Assembly: GCA_035369845.1 (NCBI GenBank)
Contig: DAOOVD010000029.1
Coordinates: 1 to 33,649 of the forward strand
From: DAOOVD01 sp035369845
GTDB taxonomy: Bacteria > Bacillota > Desulfotomaculia > Desulfotomaculales > Pelotomaculaceae
Reading direction: 5' to 3'
Length of the DNA: 33,649 nucleotides
Under the pieces are notes generated by a model, which saw nothing but the letters and a program-made list of their open reading frames with translations, had not been told where the DNA came from and did not search any database. This document shows positions 6,953 to 14,563 of the stretch, piece by piece. Position 1 is the first letter of the stretch. Every line of letters begins with the position of its first letter. A program made the translations under genes and the position numbers.

Positions 6953-9738
6953 ACCCCACCCTTCACCCTGAACACCTTCATCACCTCATCGCCAAGATGG
7001 TTAATGACCTTGACGGCGATGCGCCCGCTTTTGGGCTTGGGGAAGGGCCGGGATGTGTCGCTGTGCAGCGTTTCCCAGACCTCGGCGTTGATCTCGGCCT
7101 TGAGCGTGGTCTTGAGCGCTTTGTAGGGATCGTTGGCGCCGAGGAAGTAGGCATGGCGCACGAAGAAACTTTCTTCGTTGTAATCGGTGTCGATGAACCA
7201 GCAGGCGATCCCCTCGGCCCCGTCGCTGCGTATCTCGCCGGTGTTGGGATGGAACACATCCACGCCGTTGATTCTCACCTGTATCTGACCGTCCCCGGCT
7301 TCGAGGATGTCTATGTCCGGCTCGCCGAAAATGACGAACAGGTTGCCCTTGCCGGTGTTCTTCAAATCCTCGGCCATGTGCAGGTCGGCGTTCATCCGGG
7401 CCTTGAGCACCGGTATCCGGCCCAGTTTGTTGAATTCCGACGAGTGGGCGTCGTAGTTGAAGGCGCAGGCGATGAGCACGTCGAAGCCGGCGTCCCCCGC
7501 CTCCCGGGCGGCGGCGACAAGATCGGGGCGGGATACGGTGCCGAACTCAGGGCCGATAAAGATTGCGGCGCGTTTCTCCGTGCCGGACTCTTCGTCACCT
7601 TCGGCATATCTACCCTCGGCGCAGATATAGTGACCGGGCCAGGGTGTAATGGAAGTGAAATTTATCTTGTCTTCCCTGTGGGCCTGTTGCACACCGGCCG
7701 TCTTGAGGTTTTCCAGGATCATCCGGACGAAATCCCGCTCTTCTCCGTATCCTTCCGCAGATTCCGCCAGGCCGTCGATCAATTCGTCGTTCTCGTCCAC
7801 CGCCAGCACACGGTGCGGCGACAGGCTCTCGACGGTGAACGGGCCGGCCACGCGGACCTTCCTCCTGTCCTCATAAGGCTTGTCGTAAAGGTACTCAAAC
7901 TCGGCCCGGGCGGCGATGGAAGCGTCGATCTCCTTCTGCCGGGCAATGCGGTATTCCCACCACTTCGCGTGCAGCTCTTTCGCTTTTTCCGGCCACCTGT
8001 CCCCGGCGTCGCGGGGGATCTCCCATTCTTCCCACTTCCCGCCCAGGATCTCGTTGAGTTTTTCCCGCAGCGGTTCCATTTTCTCCTGAAACTTCTCCCA
8101 GATCACATCGATCTCCGCGTTGTTGGCGATGGATTTGAGCGTGATGTGCGACACTCGCTCGTAAACGAATCCCTGGCGGATGTCGCCGCGGGTCGGAGCC
8201 TCCGACGGCAAGGCGCGCGTGACCTCCGCCTCTTTAAGCTGGCCGTCGCGGCTGTCGGCCAGTATGTAGTACGGGTAGCGGGCACCCATGATCCGCGCCC
8301 GGGCCAGGGCCAGCGCGACGCGGGAGGTATCAATAGTTATCCAGCGCCGGCCCCACTGCTCGGCAACGTAGGCGGTGGTGCCGGAGCCGCAGGTTGGATC
8401 AAGCACGAGGTCGCCGGGGTCGGTGGACATGAGAATGCAGCGTTCAATCACTTTTGAGGCTGTTTGAACCACATACGATTTGTTCTGCTCCGAAAGTTGC
8501 TCACTCCACAAATTTGAAATTGGCAGAACATCAAAATCTTCCAAGAAGCGCTTATACCTAAGTGTATCACCAACTATAAGTAAACGATCTGCTTTCTGAA
8601 GACGATACATACCCACTGTTGAAGTTGACCAATATCTTTTTTTGGATGTAAATTCTCTCCCGCAATGTACAATGCTTTCGCTTTTGCTGTAGTGAGACGA
8701 GGTTAAATCCGATGAAGCAAATACTTTTCCCCCAGCACGGATTTCTTTGTCCAAATCGCTAATGCTTGATACTGGAACTATTCTGTTGTCTGCAGTTTGG
8801 AACTGGTTGTATCCGGTTGTGCCATATTCACTAAATTTCTTGCGAATGAAGATTTGGCGGTATTTAGCCCTAGAAATATCTTTTGCAAACCATAAAATAT
8901 TGTCGTTTACTACCGGTATTAGATTAGAGCCTTGCGTGCTGGTAGTAGGATATACTATCTGACAACAGAAATTCTGTTTCCCAAAAACCTCATCCATAAC
9001 AGCACGCACGTAATGGACATTCTCGTCACCAATCTGCACAAAGATCGATCCCGATTCGGACAATAGATCACGCGCCACCGTCAACCGGTCCCGCAGGTAA
9101 GTCAGGTACGAATGAATCCCGTCCCGCCACGTATCTCGAAACGCCTTGACCTGCTCAGGCTCGCGGGTGATGTGCTCGACGCTGCCGTCCTTCACGTCCC
9201 GACTGGTCGTCGACCACTGAAAATTCGAGTTGAACTTGATGCCGTAGGGCGGGTCCATGTAGATGCACTGGACCTTGCCGCGCAGGCCTTCACGTTCGGC
9301 CAAGGACGCCATCACCTGCAGGCTGTCGCCGAGAATCATGCGGTTGGTCCAGTTGGCGTCGTGCCGGTAGAACTCGGTTTTGGCGTTTTCGTCGGGCAGG
9401 CCGTTGAAGTCGGCGAACAGGTCGAGCTGCCGGTCTTCCGGCTTATCCTGTGTCCTGGTGCGGCGGATCAGGTCGTCAATTAAGACCTTGGGGTGTATTT
9501 TCTCCTGAATATACAGCGGCGGCGCGTGAACGACGAGGTCGGACCAGTCCTTCTCGTCCTTGCCCCGCCATACAAGCTGCGGGTCCAGATCCCGATTGCG
9601 GCGCTCGTAGGCGACGCGGACGGGACTCTGTTCGTCCCCGGCCATGACCGACTGGTACTCGGCCGTGGGGATGTTTTTGCGCGACGCCTTATTGTGCTTG
9701 AGGGTTTCGACAGTCTTTCCCGTTTTGTTTTTGAACAT
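6949..9738 (-). CDS. mod: Type III-like DNA adenine methyltransferase (Mod), long form
   Basis: It methylates DNA, most likely at adenine N6, protecting host DNA and giving the restriction complex its specificity. The order is catalytic DPPYG (162-166), then a target-recognition region (about 226-430), then the SAM-binding DPTCGSGTT (447-455): the beta-class arrangement of type III Mod proteins. At 929 residues it is much longer than the usual 550-680, with a C-terminal extension (about 500-929) that includes CAFNYDAHSSEF and GRIPVLKARMNADLHM. It follows res by 4 bases and overlaps sir2 by 4. The DNA for the target-recognition region is far more AT-rich than the rest of the gene, suggesting a swapped specificity domain. 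The recognition sequence cannot be predicted from the reading. Confidence 0.93.
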   Translation of the reverse strand: MFKNKTGKTVETLKHNKASRKNIPTAEYQSVMAGDEQSPVRVAYERRNRDLDPQLVWRGKDEKDWSDLVVHAPPLYIQEKIHPKVLIDDLIRRTRTQDKPEDRQLDLFADFNGLPDENAKTEFYRHDANWTNRMILGDSLQVMASLAEREGLRGKVQCIYMDPPYGIKFNSNFQWSTTSRDVKDGSVEHITREPEQVKAFRDTWRDGIHSYLTYLRDRLTVARDLLSESGSIFVQIGDENVHYVRAVMDEVFGKQNFCCQIVYPTTSTQGSNLIPVVNDNILWFAKDISRAKYRQIFIRKKFSEYGTTGYNQFQTADNRIVPVSSISDLDKEIRAGGKVFASSDLTSSHYSKSESIVHCGREFTSKKRYWSTSTVGMYRLQKADRLLIVGDTLRYKRFLEDFDVLPISNLWSEQLSEQNKSYVVQTASKVIERCILMSTDPGDLVLDPTCGSGTTAYVAEQWGRRWITIDTSRVALALARARIMGARYPYYILADSRDGQLKEAEVTRALPSEAPTRGDIRQGFVYERVSHITLKSIANNAEIDVIWEKFQEKMEPLREKLNEILGGKWEEWEIPRDAGDRWPEKAKELHAKWWEYRIARQKEIDASIAARAEFEYLYDKPYEDRRKVRVAGPFTVESLSPHRVLAVDENDELIDGLAESAEGYGEERDFVRMILENLKTAGVQQAHREDKINFTSITPWPGHYICAEGRYAEGDEESGTEKRAAIFIGPEFGTVSRPDLVAAAREAGDAGFDVLIACAFNYDAHSSEFNKLGRIPVLKARMNADLHMAEDLKNTGKGNLFVIFGEPDIDILEAGDGQIQVRINGVDVFHPNTGEIRSDGAEGIACWFIDTDYNEESFFVRHAYFLGANDPYKALKTTLKAEINAEVWETLHSDTSRPFPKPKSGRIAVKVINHLGDEVMKVFRVKGGV

Positions 9739-9742
9739 TTTA

Positions 9743-12700
9743 TCACCCCGTCACAATCGGTTGAGCAGTAAATGAATCGATCATCTTGTTGAACTCGGCC
9801 TCGATCTGGAAGACATCTTTGAACTCGGCGAATGCCCAGCGGCCGTAACGGCCGAGGTTGTTCACGCCGGGTATCCAGTACGTCTCCATGGCGGCTTTCT
9901 TTTCCCTGGCGTCCTCGCGCCGGTAGCCCTTGATTTCGACGATCAGGTGCAGCGGATTTTCACGGCCGTCGTCCACCAGGACGATGAAATCCGGGATGTA
10001 GCGCCGCGTCTCCGGGCCGTAGCGGTACGGCACTTCCAGGCCGAGATTGTGGTTCTTGACATAGGCCTTAACGCGCGGATGAGACTCGGCAACGCGGCAG
10101 AACTCGGCCTCCCAGTCGCTGTCGAGGATGATCCAGTTGATGTGGCAACGTCGCGCGTCGGTCTCCCAGCGGTTTTTCCTGGAGGTATTGAAATTCACGT
10201 GGATGGTGGAACCGGTGGGATTATAGGGGTCGAGCACGGCCTTGACGGGCCGTTCGCCCACCAGGGAGCGGGTGATGCCGGCGGTAATGCGCTGGCAGGC
10301 CATGTCGGCCAGTTCCTGGTACATCAATTGGGCGGGGTAGGCGCCGCCCTTGCAGACCAGGCAGTTGTCCAGCCACTGCCTGGTGATCCGCTTAAGCTGC
10401 CCGAACAGGTGGAGCTTGGGCTCTTCCCCGGGGTCCCGCCACCTGGTGTACAGCAAGCGTTTGGTAAGGTGAAACAGCAGGGTTGAGCGCCGCAAATCTT
10501 TCAGGTGCTGCAGGCTGAGGTCGACGTCCTCGCCGATAATTCCCGCGTTCTTGGTGATAGAAGGGCCGACGATATCGGGCGTCAGCTCAAGAATTGAATC
10601 TTCATTAAACTCAGCGGTAAGCTTTTCCCCGGGCAGTTCCACACGGTAGCCCTGGACGCGAGGGAACCGGATTTCGAGGTGGTCGCGTTCGGGGCGAACG
10701 GCCTTGACCTGGATGGTCTCGCGGGGCGGCTGCGGGGGCGCGATAACCGGCTTGGCGGTGAAGTCGAACGGTATCCCCAGTATGTCCGCGTATTCCACGT
10801 TGAACAGGCCGTCTTCATTGAGATCATAGGACTGGCGGCGCAGCGCCCGGCCGATGACCTGCTCGCACAATAGCTGGGTGCCAAAGGCGCGCACGCCCAG
10901 AATATGCGTAACATTGTTGGCGTCCCATCCCTCGCTGAGCATGGAAACCGACACCACGCAGCGGATCGACTCGCCGAGGCGGCCTTTTTTGCCGACGGTG
11001 TTCATAACTTCCCGCAGCAGGTCCTGGTCCGTGAGGTTGTCGGCCTGACGGCGGTCGCCGGTGCGTTCGATGATCTCGCGCCGGAAACGCTCAATCGCAT
11101 CGGCTGCCATTGTCCGGAAGTTCTTGTCCAGCGCGTCGCCTGATTCAAGCTGCTCACTGTCAATCAACAGCGTGCGCGGGCGGGGAAACGGGTTGCCGTC
11201 CTCGTCGAAATTCCGGAAGAGTTCCAGGCGTCCATTCTCAAGGGTGGTCGAGCCGTCCTCGTTCTCCCGGTAAAAGCCCGAGATATAGTCGTAAACCAGC
11301 TTGGATGTAGACGTATTGTTGCAGACCACGATGAAGCAGGGAGGAACGTCAATACCATGCTGCTTCCACAGTTCGTATGTCTTTTGATAATGCCCGTAGA
11401 GGGCTTCCAGAGCAGTTTGCAGCTCGACGGGCAGGCTGAGCGGGTCGAGAGTTTTTGCCTTGCCCCGGCCTTTCTTTGGCATCCGCGTGCGGATGTGCTC
11501 CCATAGATTGCGGAACCTGGGCATCTCCCCGCCGGGGATGTTGTCGGCCACGGGCACGCGCGGCACTTTGACGATCCCGCATTCAATGGCGTCCATCAAC
11601 GAGAAATCACTCACCGTCCAGGGAAAAAGCGTGCCCTCGGCGTAGCCCGAGCCCTGGAGAAAGAACGGCGTCGCCGACAGGTCAATAACGCGCATGATGC
11701 CGAGCTTGCGGTTGACTGTTTCGAGGCCGGAGATCCAGAGGCGGGCGGCCTCGTTGTTCTTTTCGGCTTCTTCCCTGTCATCGCCCTTCAATTCCCCCTC
11801 TTCGCCGGGGCCGGGCTTTTCGCGGTAACAGTGGTGCGCCTCGTCGTTGAGCACCATGATGTTTTTCAGGCCCATCAGTTCGGGCATCACCCGCTGGAGC
11901 ATCTGTCCCTCGGTTTCCAGGGTGTTGAGCGCTTCTCCACGGCCTTGCAGGAGCGACCGGCCGCCCCTGGACAACTCCAGGCGCTCGCGGAGCTTGAAGG
12001 CGTGGTAGTTGGTGATGACGATTTTGGCACGTTCAAGATCACCGAGCATATCATTGGGAACGAGTTCGCGGCTCCGGTAGTAGCTGTCCGGATCGTTGGG
12101 CTGAAGTACGCGAAGCCGATCGCGGATGGTCAGGCCGGGCGCGACAACCAGGAACCCGCGGGTGAATTTCTTGCTGGCGGGCCGACGTACGGCATTGATG
12201 GTTTGCCAGGCAACCAGCATGGCCATGACGGCGGTCTTGCCGGCGCCGGTGGCCAGTTTCAAGGCCAGCCGCAACAAGCCCGGGTTGGCGTCGTTGTTGG
12301 CATTGGCAAGATGTTCAATTATGTCTTTGGCTGCCTTTCCGGCTTTTGGGGCGACCTCCGTCAACCAGATGGCCGTCTCCACCGCTTCGATCTGGCAGAA
12401 AAAAGGCCGAATGCCGCTGAACCTGTGCTGCCGCCAGTGCTGGAGCAGGCGGGCGGTTTCGGGCGTGACCTGCCAATCGCTGGGATTCGGCCTGTTTCGC
12501 CAAAGGCTTACGTGACGGCGAACGGCGTTGATGATTGAAGTAGGGTCATACTGTTGCGCTTCCGTTGAAAGCCCTTTGCCTTCGTCGAAAACTATTTGTT
12601 GTTGATCCAGCGAATCCTTGCGTTTCCTGGGCTTCGGAATCGGCGTAATGAATTCCGCGCTGCGGCGTCTTTCAATGATTCGTTGCGTTGGCTGACCCTG

Positions 12701-12778
12701 CTCATCAAGCTCCCAGTGCCGCGCCGGATATTCATAGGGCGAGTTGAGGATGGGTTTTTCGAAAAATTGATTATTCAT
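9743..12778 (-). CDS. res: Type III-like restriction subunit: DEAD/DEAH helicase with C-terminal nuclease motif
   Basis: A 1011-residue superfamily 2 helicase-nuclease that would translocate on and cut unmethylated DNA together with Mod. Visible motifs are Walker A ATGAGKT (176-182), DEAH (312-315), motif III LSATP (367-371), SMLSEGWDANN (612-622) and motif VI EQVIGRALRR (639-648). A C-terminal PD-(D/E)xK signature follows: IPD (928-930) and VEIKGYR (947-953). The type matches Res proteins annotated as the BPTD_3080 family, as I recall them. It is the first gene of the operon. The ATG start is supported by GAGG 7 bases upstream. All catalytic motifs are intact, so the system looks functional. 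Confidence 0.93.
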   Translation of the reverse strand: MNNQFFEKPILNSPYEYPARHWELDEQGQPTQRIIERRRSAEFITPIPKPRKRKDSLDQQQIVFDEGKGLSTEAQQYDPTSIINAVRRHVSLWRNRPNPSDWQVTPETARLLQHWRQHRFSGIRPFFCQIEAVETAIWLTEVAPKAGKAAKDIIEHLANANNDANPGLLRLALKLATGAGKTAVMAMLVAWQTINAVRRPASKKFTRGFLVVAPGLTIRDRLRVLQPNDPDSYYRSRELVPNDMLGDLERAKIVITNYHAFKLRERLELSRGGRSLLQGRGEALNTLETEGQMLQRVMPELMGLKNIMVLNDEAHHCYREKPGPGEEGELKGDDREEAEKNNEAARLWISGLETVNRKLGIMRVIDLSATPFFLQGSGYAEGTLFPWTVSDFSLMDAIECGIVKVPRVPVADNIPGGEMPRFRNLWEHIRTRMPKKGRGKAKTLDPLSLPVELQTALEALYGHYQKTYELWKQHGIDVPPCFIVVCNNTSTSKLVYDYISGFYRENEDGSTTLENGRLELFRNFDEDGNPFPRPRTLLIDSEQLESGDALDKNFRTMAADAIERFRREIIERTGDRRQADNLTDQDLLREVMNTVGKKGRLGESIRCVVSVSMLSEGWDANNVTHILGVRAFGTQLLCEQVIGRALRRQSYDLNEDGLFNVEYADILGIPFDFTAKPVIAPPQPPRETIQVKAVRPERDHLEIRFPRVQGYRVELPGEKLTAEFNEDSILELTPDIVGPSITKNAGIIGEDVDLSLQHLKDLRRSTLLFHLTKRLLYTRWRDPGEEPKLHLFGQLKRITRQWLDNCLVCKGGAYPAQLMYQELADMACQRITAGITRSLVGERPVKAVLDPYNPTGSTIHVNFNTSRKNRWETDARRCHINWIILDSDWEAEFCRVAESHPRVKAYVKNHNLGLEVPYRYGPETRRYIPDFIVLVDDGRENPLHLIVEIKGYRREDAREKKAAMETYWIPGVNNLGRYGRWAFAEFKDVFQIEAEFNKMIDSFTAQPIVTG

Positions 12779-13019
12779 GCTTGAGCCTCACTCCATACAT
12801 ATGCCGCCATCCGGGATTGAGGAATGTTTACACTATTTAACGCCAGTCTTTTCCGCATCATTGCGATTAATTTCTACAAAAGACATTTCTTTCCTTCATT
12901 CCGTCTTTATTTTTATGGTGATGGGATGTTTAACATTTCGGACAGAAAATTGAAGCAGCGTGACAGGAAATTTAAGGTTCTTGTGGAAGATAAAAAGAGG
13001 AATCGCAGGAGGGTAACTT
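12779..13019. other. Divergent intergenic region between the defence operon and the coiled-coil gene
   Basis: 241 AT-rich bases that must hold the start signals for res (minus) and for the coiled-coil gene (plus). I could not find a convincing -35/-10 pair on either strand. An open frame at 12824-13027 crosses it but has no ribosome site and overlaps the well-supported start at 13020, so it is not called. No direct repeats marking an insertion end were seen. Confidence 0.4.
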
Positions 13020-13295
13020 ATGGATAACGAACAGTTTCAAAAACTCGTACTTGAACAACTAAAAATACTTACGGATGGTCAAAAGGCTCTCGAACAGGGT
13101 CAAAAGGCTCTCGAACAGGGTCAGGAGACAATTGAACAAAGACTGAAATCGCTTGAACAGGGACAGAAAGCTCTCGAACGTGGACAGAAGGAAATCAAGA
13201 ATGAGCTAAAGTTTATCTGGGACGATATTAAGAAAATCGACAACCGTCTTTCTGCCCAGGAAGAAGAGGTTGTCATACTGAAACGCATGAAATAA
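13020..13295 (+). CDS. Small heptad-repeat coiled-coil protein
   Basis: A 91-residue soluble protein of unknown function. Residues about 19-60 are six consecutive seven-residue units of the form GQKALEQ, GQKALEQ, GQETIEQ, RLKSLEQ, GQKALER, GQKEIKN, a continuous coiled coil with Ala/Leu/Ile at core positions. The end, FIWDDIKKIDNRL..., is also helical. There is no signal peptide or membrane segment. The ribosome site AGGAGGG lies 5 bases before the ATG. Similar small proteins with EGQ/EQGQ repeats occur widely in this bacterial group (established in general; exact homologues not checked). It is divergent from the defence operon and converges on rnpB with only 6 bases between. A direct role in defence cannot be claimed. 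Confidence 0.85.
   Translation: MDNEQFQKLVLEQLKILTDGQKALEQGQKALEQGQETIEQRLKSLEQGQKALERGQKEIKNELKFIWDDIKKIDNRLSAQEEEVVILKRMK
13077..13118 (+). repeat. Two perfect 21-base tandem repeats inside the coiled-coil gene
   Basis: Bases 13077-13097 and 13098-13118 are identical (GGTCAAAAGGCTCTCG plus AACAG). A third diverged copy follows. The unit is 21 bases, so gain or loss of copies keeps the frame and changes the coiled coil by one heptad. Confidence 0.95.
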
Positions 13296-13301
13296 CAAAT
13301 T

Positions 13302-13755
13302 GAGGGTGAGCAAACCGTAAGCCGAGTTCTGTCGTGGGTGATCATCTGTCTGGGACGGCTGTCGCCAGCCGCCTCTAGCGACCTGACCCGGGAACAGGCG
13401 ACGGGCCGCCGCGCAACGTTCCCCTATTCGGTCTTGCTCCAGGTGGGGTTTACCTAGCCGGCCGGTCGCCCGGCCGCTGGTGCGCTCTTACCGCACCGTT
13501 CCACCCTTACCGTTTGAGAAGTGAGATGTGGGAAGTGAGATGTGAGAGCCTTGCAATTCGGCTTTGACGGGTTTTTTTAATCCCGCTTCTAACCTCCCGC
13601 CTCTCACCTCTCAAAACGGCGGTCTGCATTTCTGTGGCACTTTCCTTGAGGTCGCCCCCACTGGGTGTTACCCAGCACCCTGCCCTGCGGAGCTCGGACT
13701 TTCCTCAGACGCCTCCTTGCGGGGCGCCCGCGATCACCAGGTTTACTCACCGCTC
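13302..13755 (-). ncRNA. rnpB: RNase P RNA (bacterial class A-like)
   Basis: The catalytic RNA of RNase P, which removes tRNA 5' leaders. Read on the minus strand, the ends pair as helix P1 (GGTGAGTAAACC at 13751-13740 with GGTTTGCTCACC at 13316-13305). The universally conserved P4 5' strand GAGGAAAGTCCGAGCTCC is at 13706-13689. The 3' conserved segment AGACAGATGATCACCC, followed by AGAACTCGGCTTA, is at about 13354-13318. Mature ends are estimated from P1. At about 454 nt it is longer than the usual 350-410, because a roughly 110-base hairpin (13510-13619) extends one helix. It has its own promoter upstream. Confidence 0.95.
13510..13619 (-). repeat. Repeat-built hairpin expanding an rnpB helix (P12 region)
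   Basis: The left arm starting CCGTTTGAGAAGTGAGATG and the right arm ending CACCTCTCAAAACGG pair imperfectly over about 35 bases. The left arm holds two copies of GAAGTGAGATGTG (13518-13530 and 13532-13544) with a 14-base period. The stem sits where the P12 helix is expected. It has the look of a dispersed palindromic repeat inserted into a tolerant part of the RNA; dispersal cannot be checked within this window. Confidence 0.8.
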
Positions 13756-13768
13756 CTTTGTCCAATAA

Positions 13769-13797
13769 ATTATAACACCGGCAATCAAAATGCGCAA
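13769..13797 (-). promoter_or_regulatory. Vegetative promoter of rnpB
   Basis: On the minus strand: -35 TTGCGC (13797-13792), a 17-base spacer, and a perfect -10 TATAAT (13774-13769). Transcription would begin at about 13763, a few bases before the P1 helix of RNase P RNA. The promoter lies just beyond the stop codon of the upstream zinc-ribbon gene. Confidence 0.88.
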
Positions 13798-13799
13798 CT

Positions 13800-14510
13800 T
13801 CACCTCTCCCAGAACAGCATCCTGCCGCAGTTGCTGCAGTAAATCAGCCCGTCCCCCATCTTCAGCCGGCGGAGGGCGTCAAACGATATGCCGACCCGGC
13901 AGCCCATGCAGGTTCCCTTCTCGACGCGCGCCAGCGGGTCGGAGAACTTCTTCTTCATTTCCAGGTACCTGTGCCAGACTTCGGCATCGATCTTTTCCAG
14001 CAGTTTTTGCCTGGCGAGGGGGATTTGCGCGAGAAGGCCCCTCACTTTTTGCTGGTTGGCCAGAAACGACCCGTGCTGCCGGCGGAACTCCTCCGACTTT
14101 TTGTTCAGCAGGGCGCTCATTTCCTCCAGTTTTTCGCGCAAGACGTCCTGCCGTTCCATTATACCGAGCATTTCATCCTCGGTCTTTTTAATCATGCTTT
14201 TCAGGTTTTCCAGTTTTTTGGTGCTGCTGCTTATCTCCTTGATGTTGGTGATCACGCCGCCGTACAGCTTCTGGCCGAGGCTCTCGGCCTGCTCGGCGGC
14301 GGCGGACGCTTCAAACTCCTTTTCCTTGAGCTTTTTTTTCAGCAAACTGTATTCTTCTTTAAGCCTGTTAAAAACGGTACGGCCTTCCTCGATCTCATTC
14401 TTGAGAGCTTTCAGCTCTTCCGACATCTGTCCCTCCCTTAACTTCTGTTCGAGCTCCCTCCTCTGTTCGTCCAGCAACTGGACTTCCCAAAGCGGCCTCA
14501 ACTCGGGCAT
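13800..14510 (-). CDS. Coiled-coil C4 zinc-ribbon protein (DUF164-like)
   Basis: A 236-residue protein. Residues 1-185 are a long charged coiled coil. The C-terminus is a zinc ribbon with CMGC (201-204) and CSNC (225-228), ending GRMLFWER. This layout matches the DUF164 / CdsZ family, which I recall as linked to ribosome or translation-related functions. The ATG start has GGGGAGA 6 bases upstream. It follows the Nif3 gene in the same direction, as in many Firmicutes, with a perfect hairpin between them. The exact biochemical role in this organism is unknown. Confidence 0.9.
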   Translation of the reverse strand: MPELRPLWEVQLLDEQRRELEQKLREGQMSEELKALKNEIEEGRTVFNRLKEEYSLLKKKLKEKEFEASAAAEQAESLGQKLYGGVITNIKEISSSTKKLENLKSMIKKTEDEMLGIMERQDVLREKLEEMSALLNKKSEEFRRQHGSFLANQQKVRGLLAQIPLARQKLLEKIDAEVWHRYLEMKKKFSDPLARVEKGTCMGCRVGISFDALRRLKMGDGLIYCSNCGRMLFWER

Positions 14511-14536
14511 GCCAATCTCCCCTTGACAATTAATAA

Positions 14537-14563
14537 AGGATAGGAAGACGCGCTTCCTATCCT
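14537..14563 (-). terminator. Perfect 11-bp hairpin after nif3 (weak terminator or processing site)
   Basis: AGGATAGGAAG (14537-14547) and CTTCCTATCCT (14553-14563) pair perfectly around a 5-base loop. On the minus strand it overlaps the nif3 stop codon and is followed by TTTATTAATT, a weak U tract. It could reduce read-through into the zinc-ribbon gene or stabilise the upstream message end. Confidence 0.55.

Noticed and set aside
6997..8457. A 486-codon plus-strand frame opposite mod
   Set aside because: It lies fully antisense to the conserved C-terminal half of mod and ends where the gene becomes AT-rich, as expected of a composition artefact.
3299..13019. Direct repeats or att sites bounding the defence island, or an integrase or transposase
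   Set aside because: No matching repeats longer than chance were seen between the two flanks, no tRNA gene borders the island, and no recombinase gene is present.
12824..13027. A 67-codon plus-strand frame before the coiled-coil gene
   Set aside because: No ribosome site, and it overlaps the strongly supported start at 13020. The sequence looks like random AT-rich translation followed by Lys/Arg codons.
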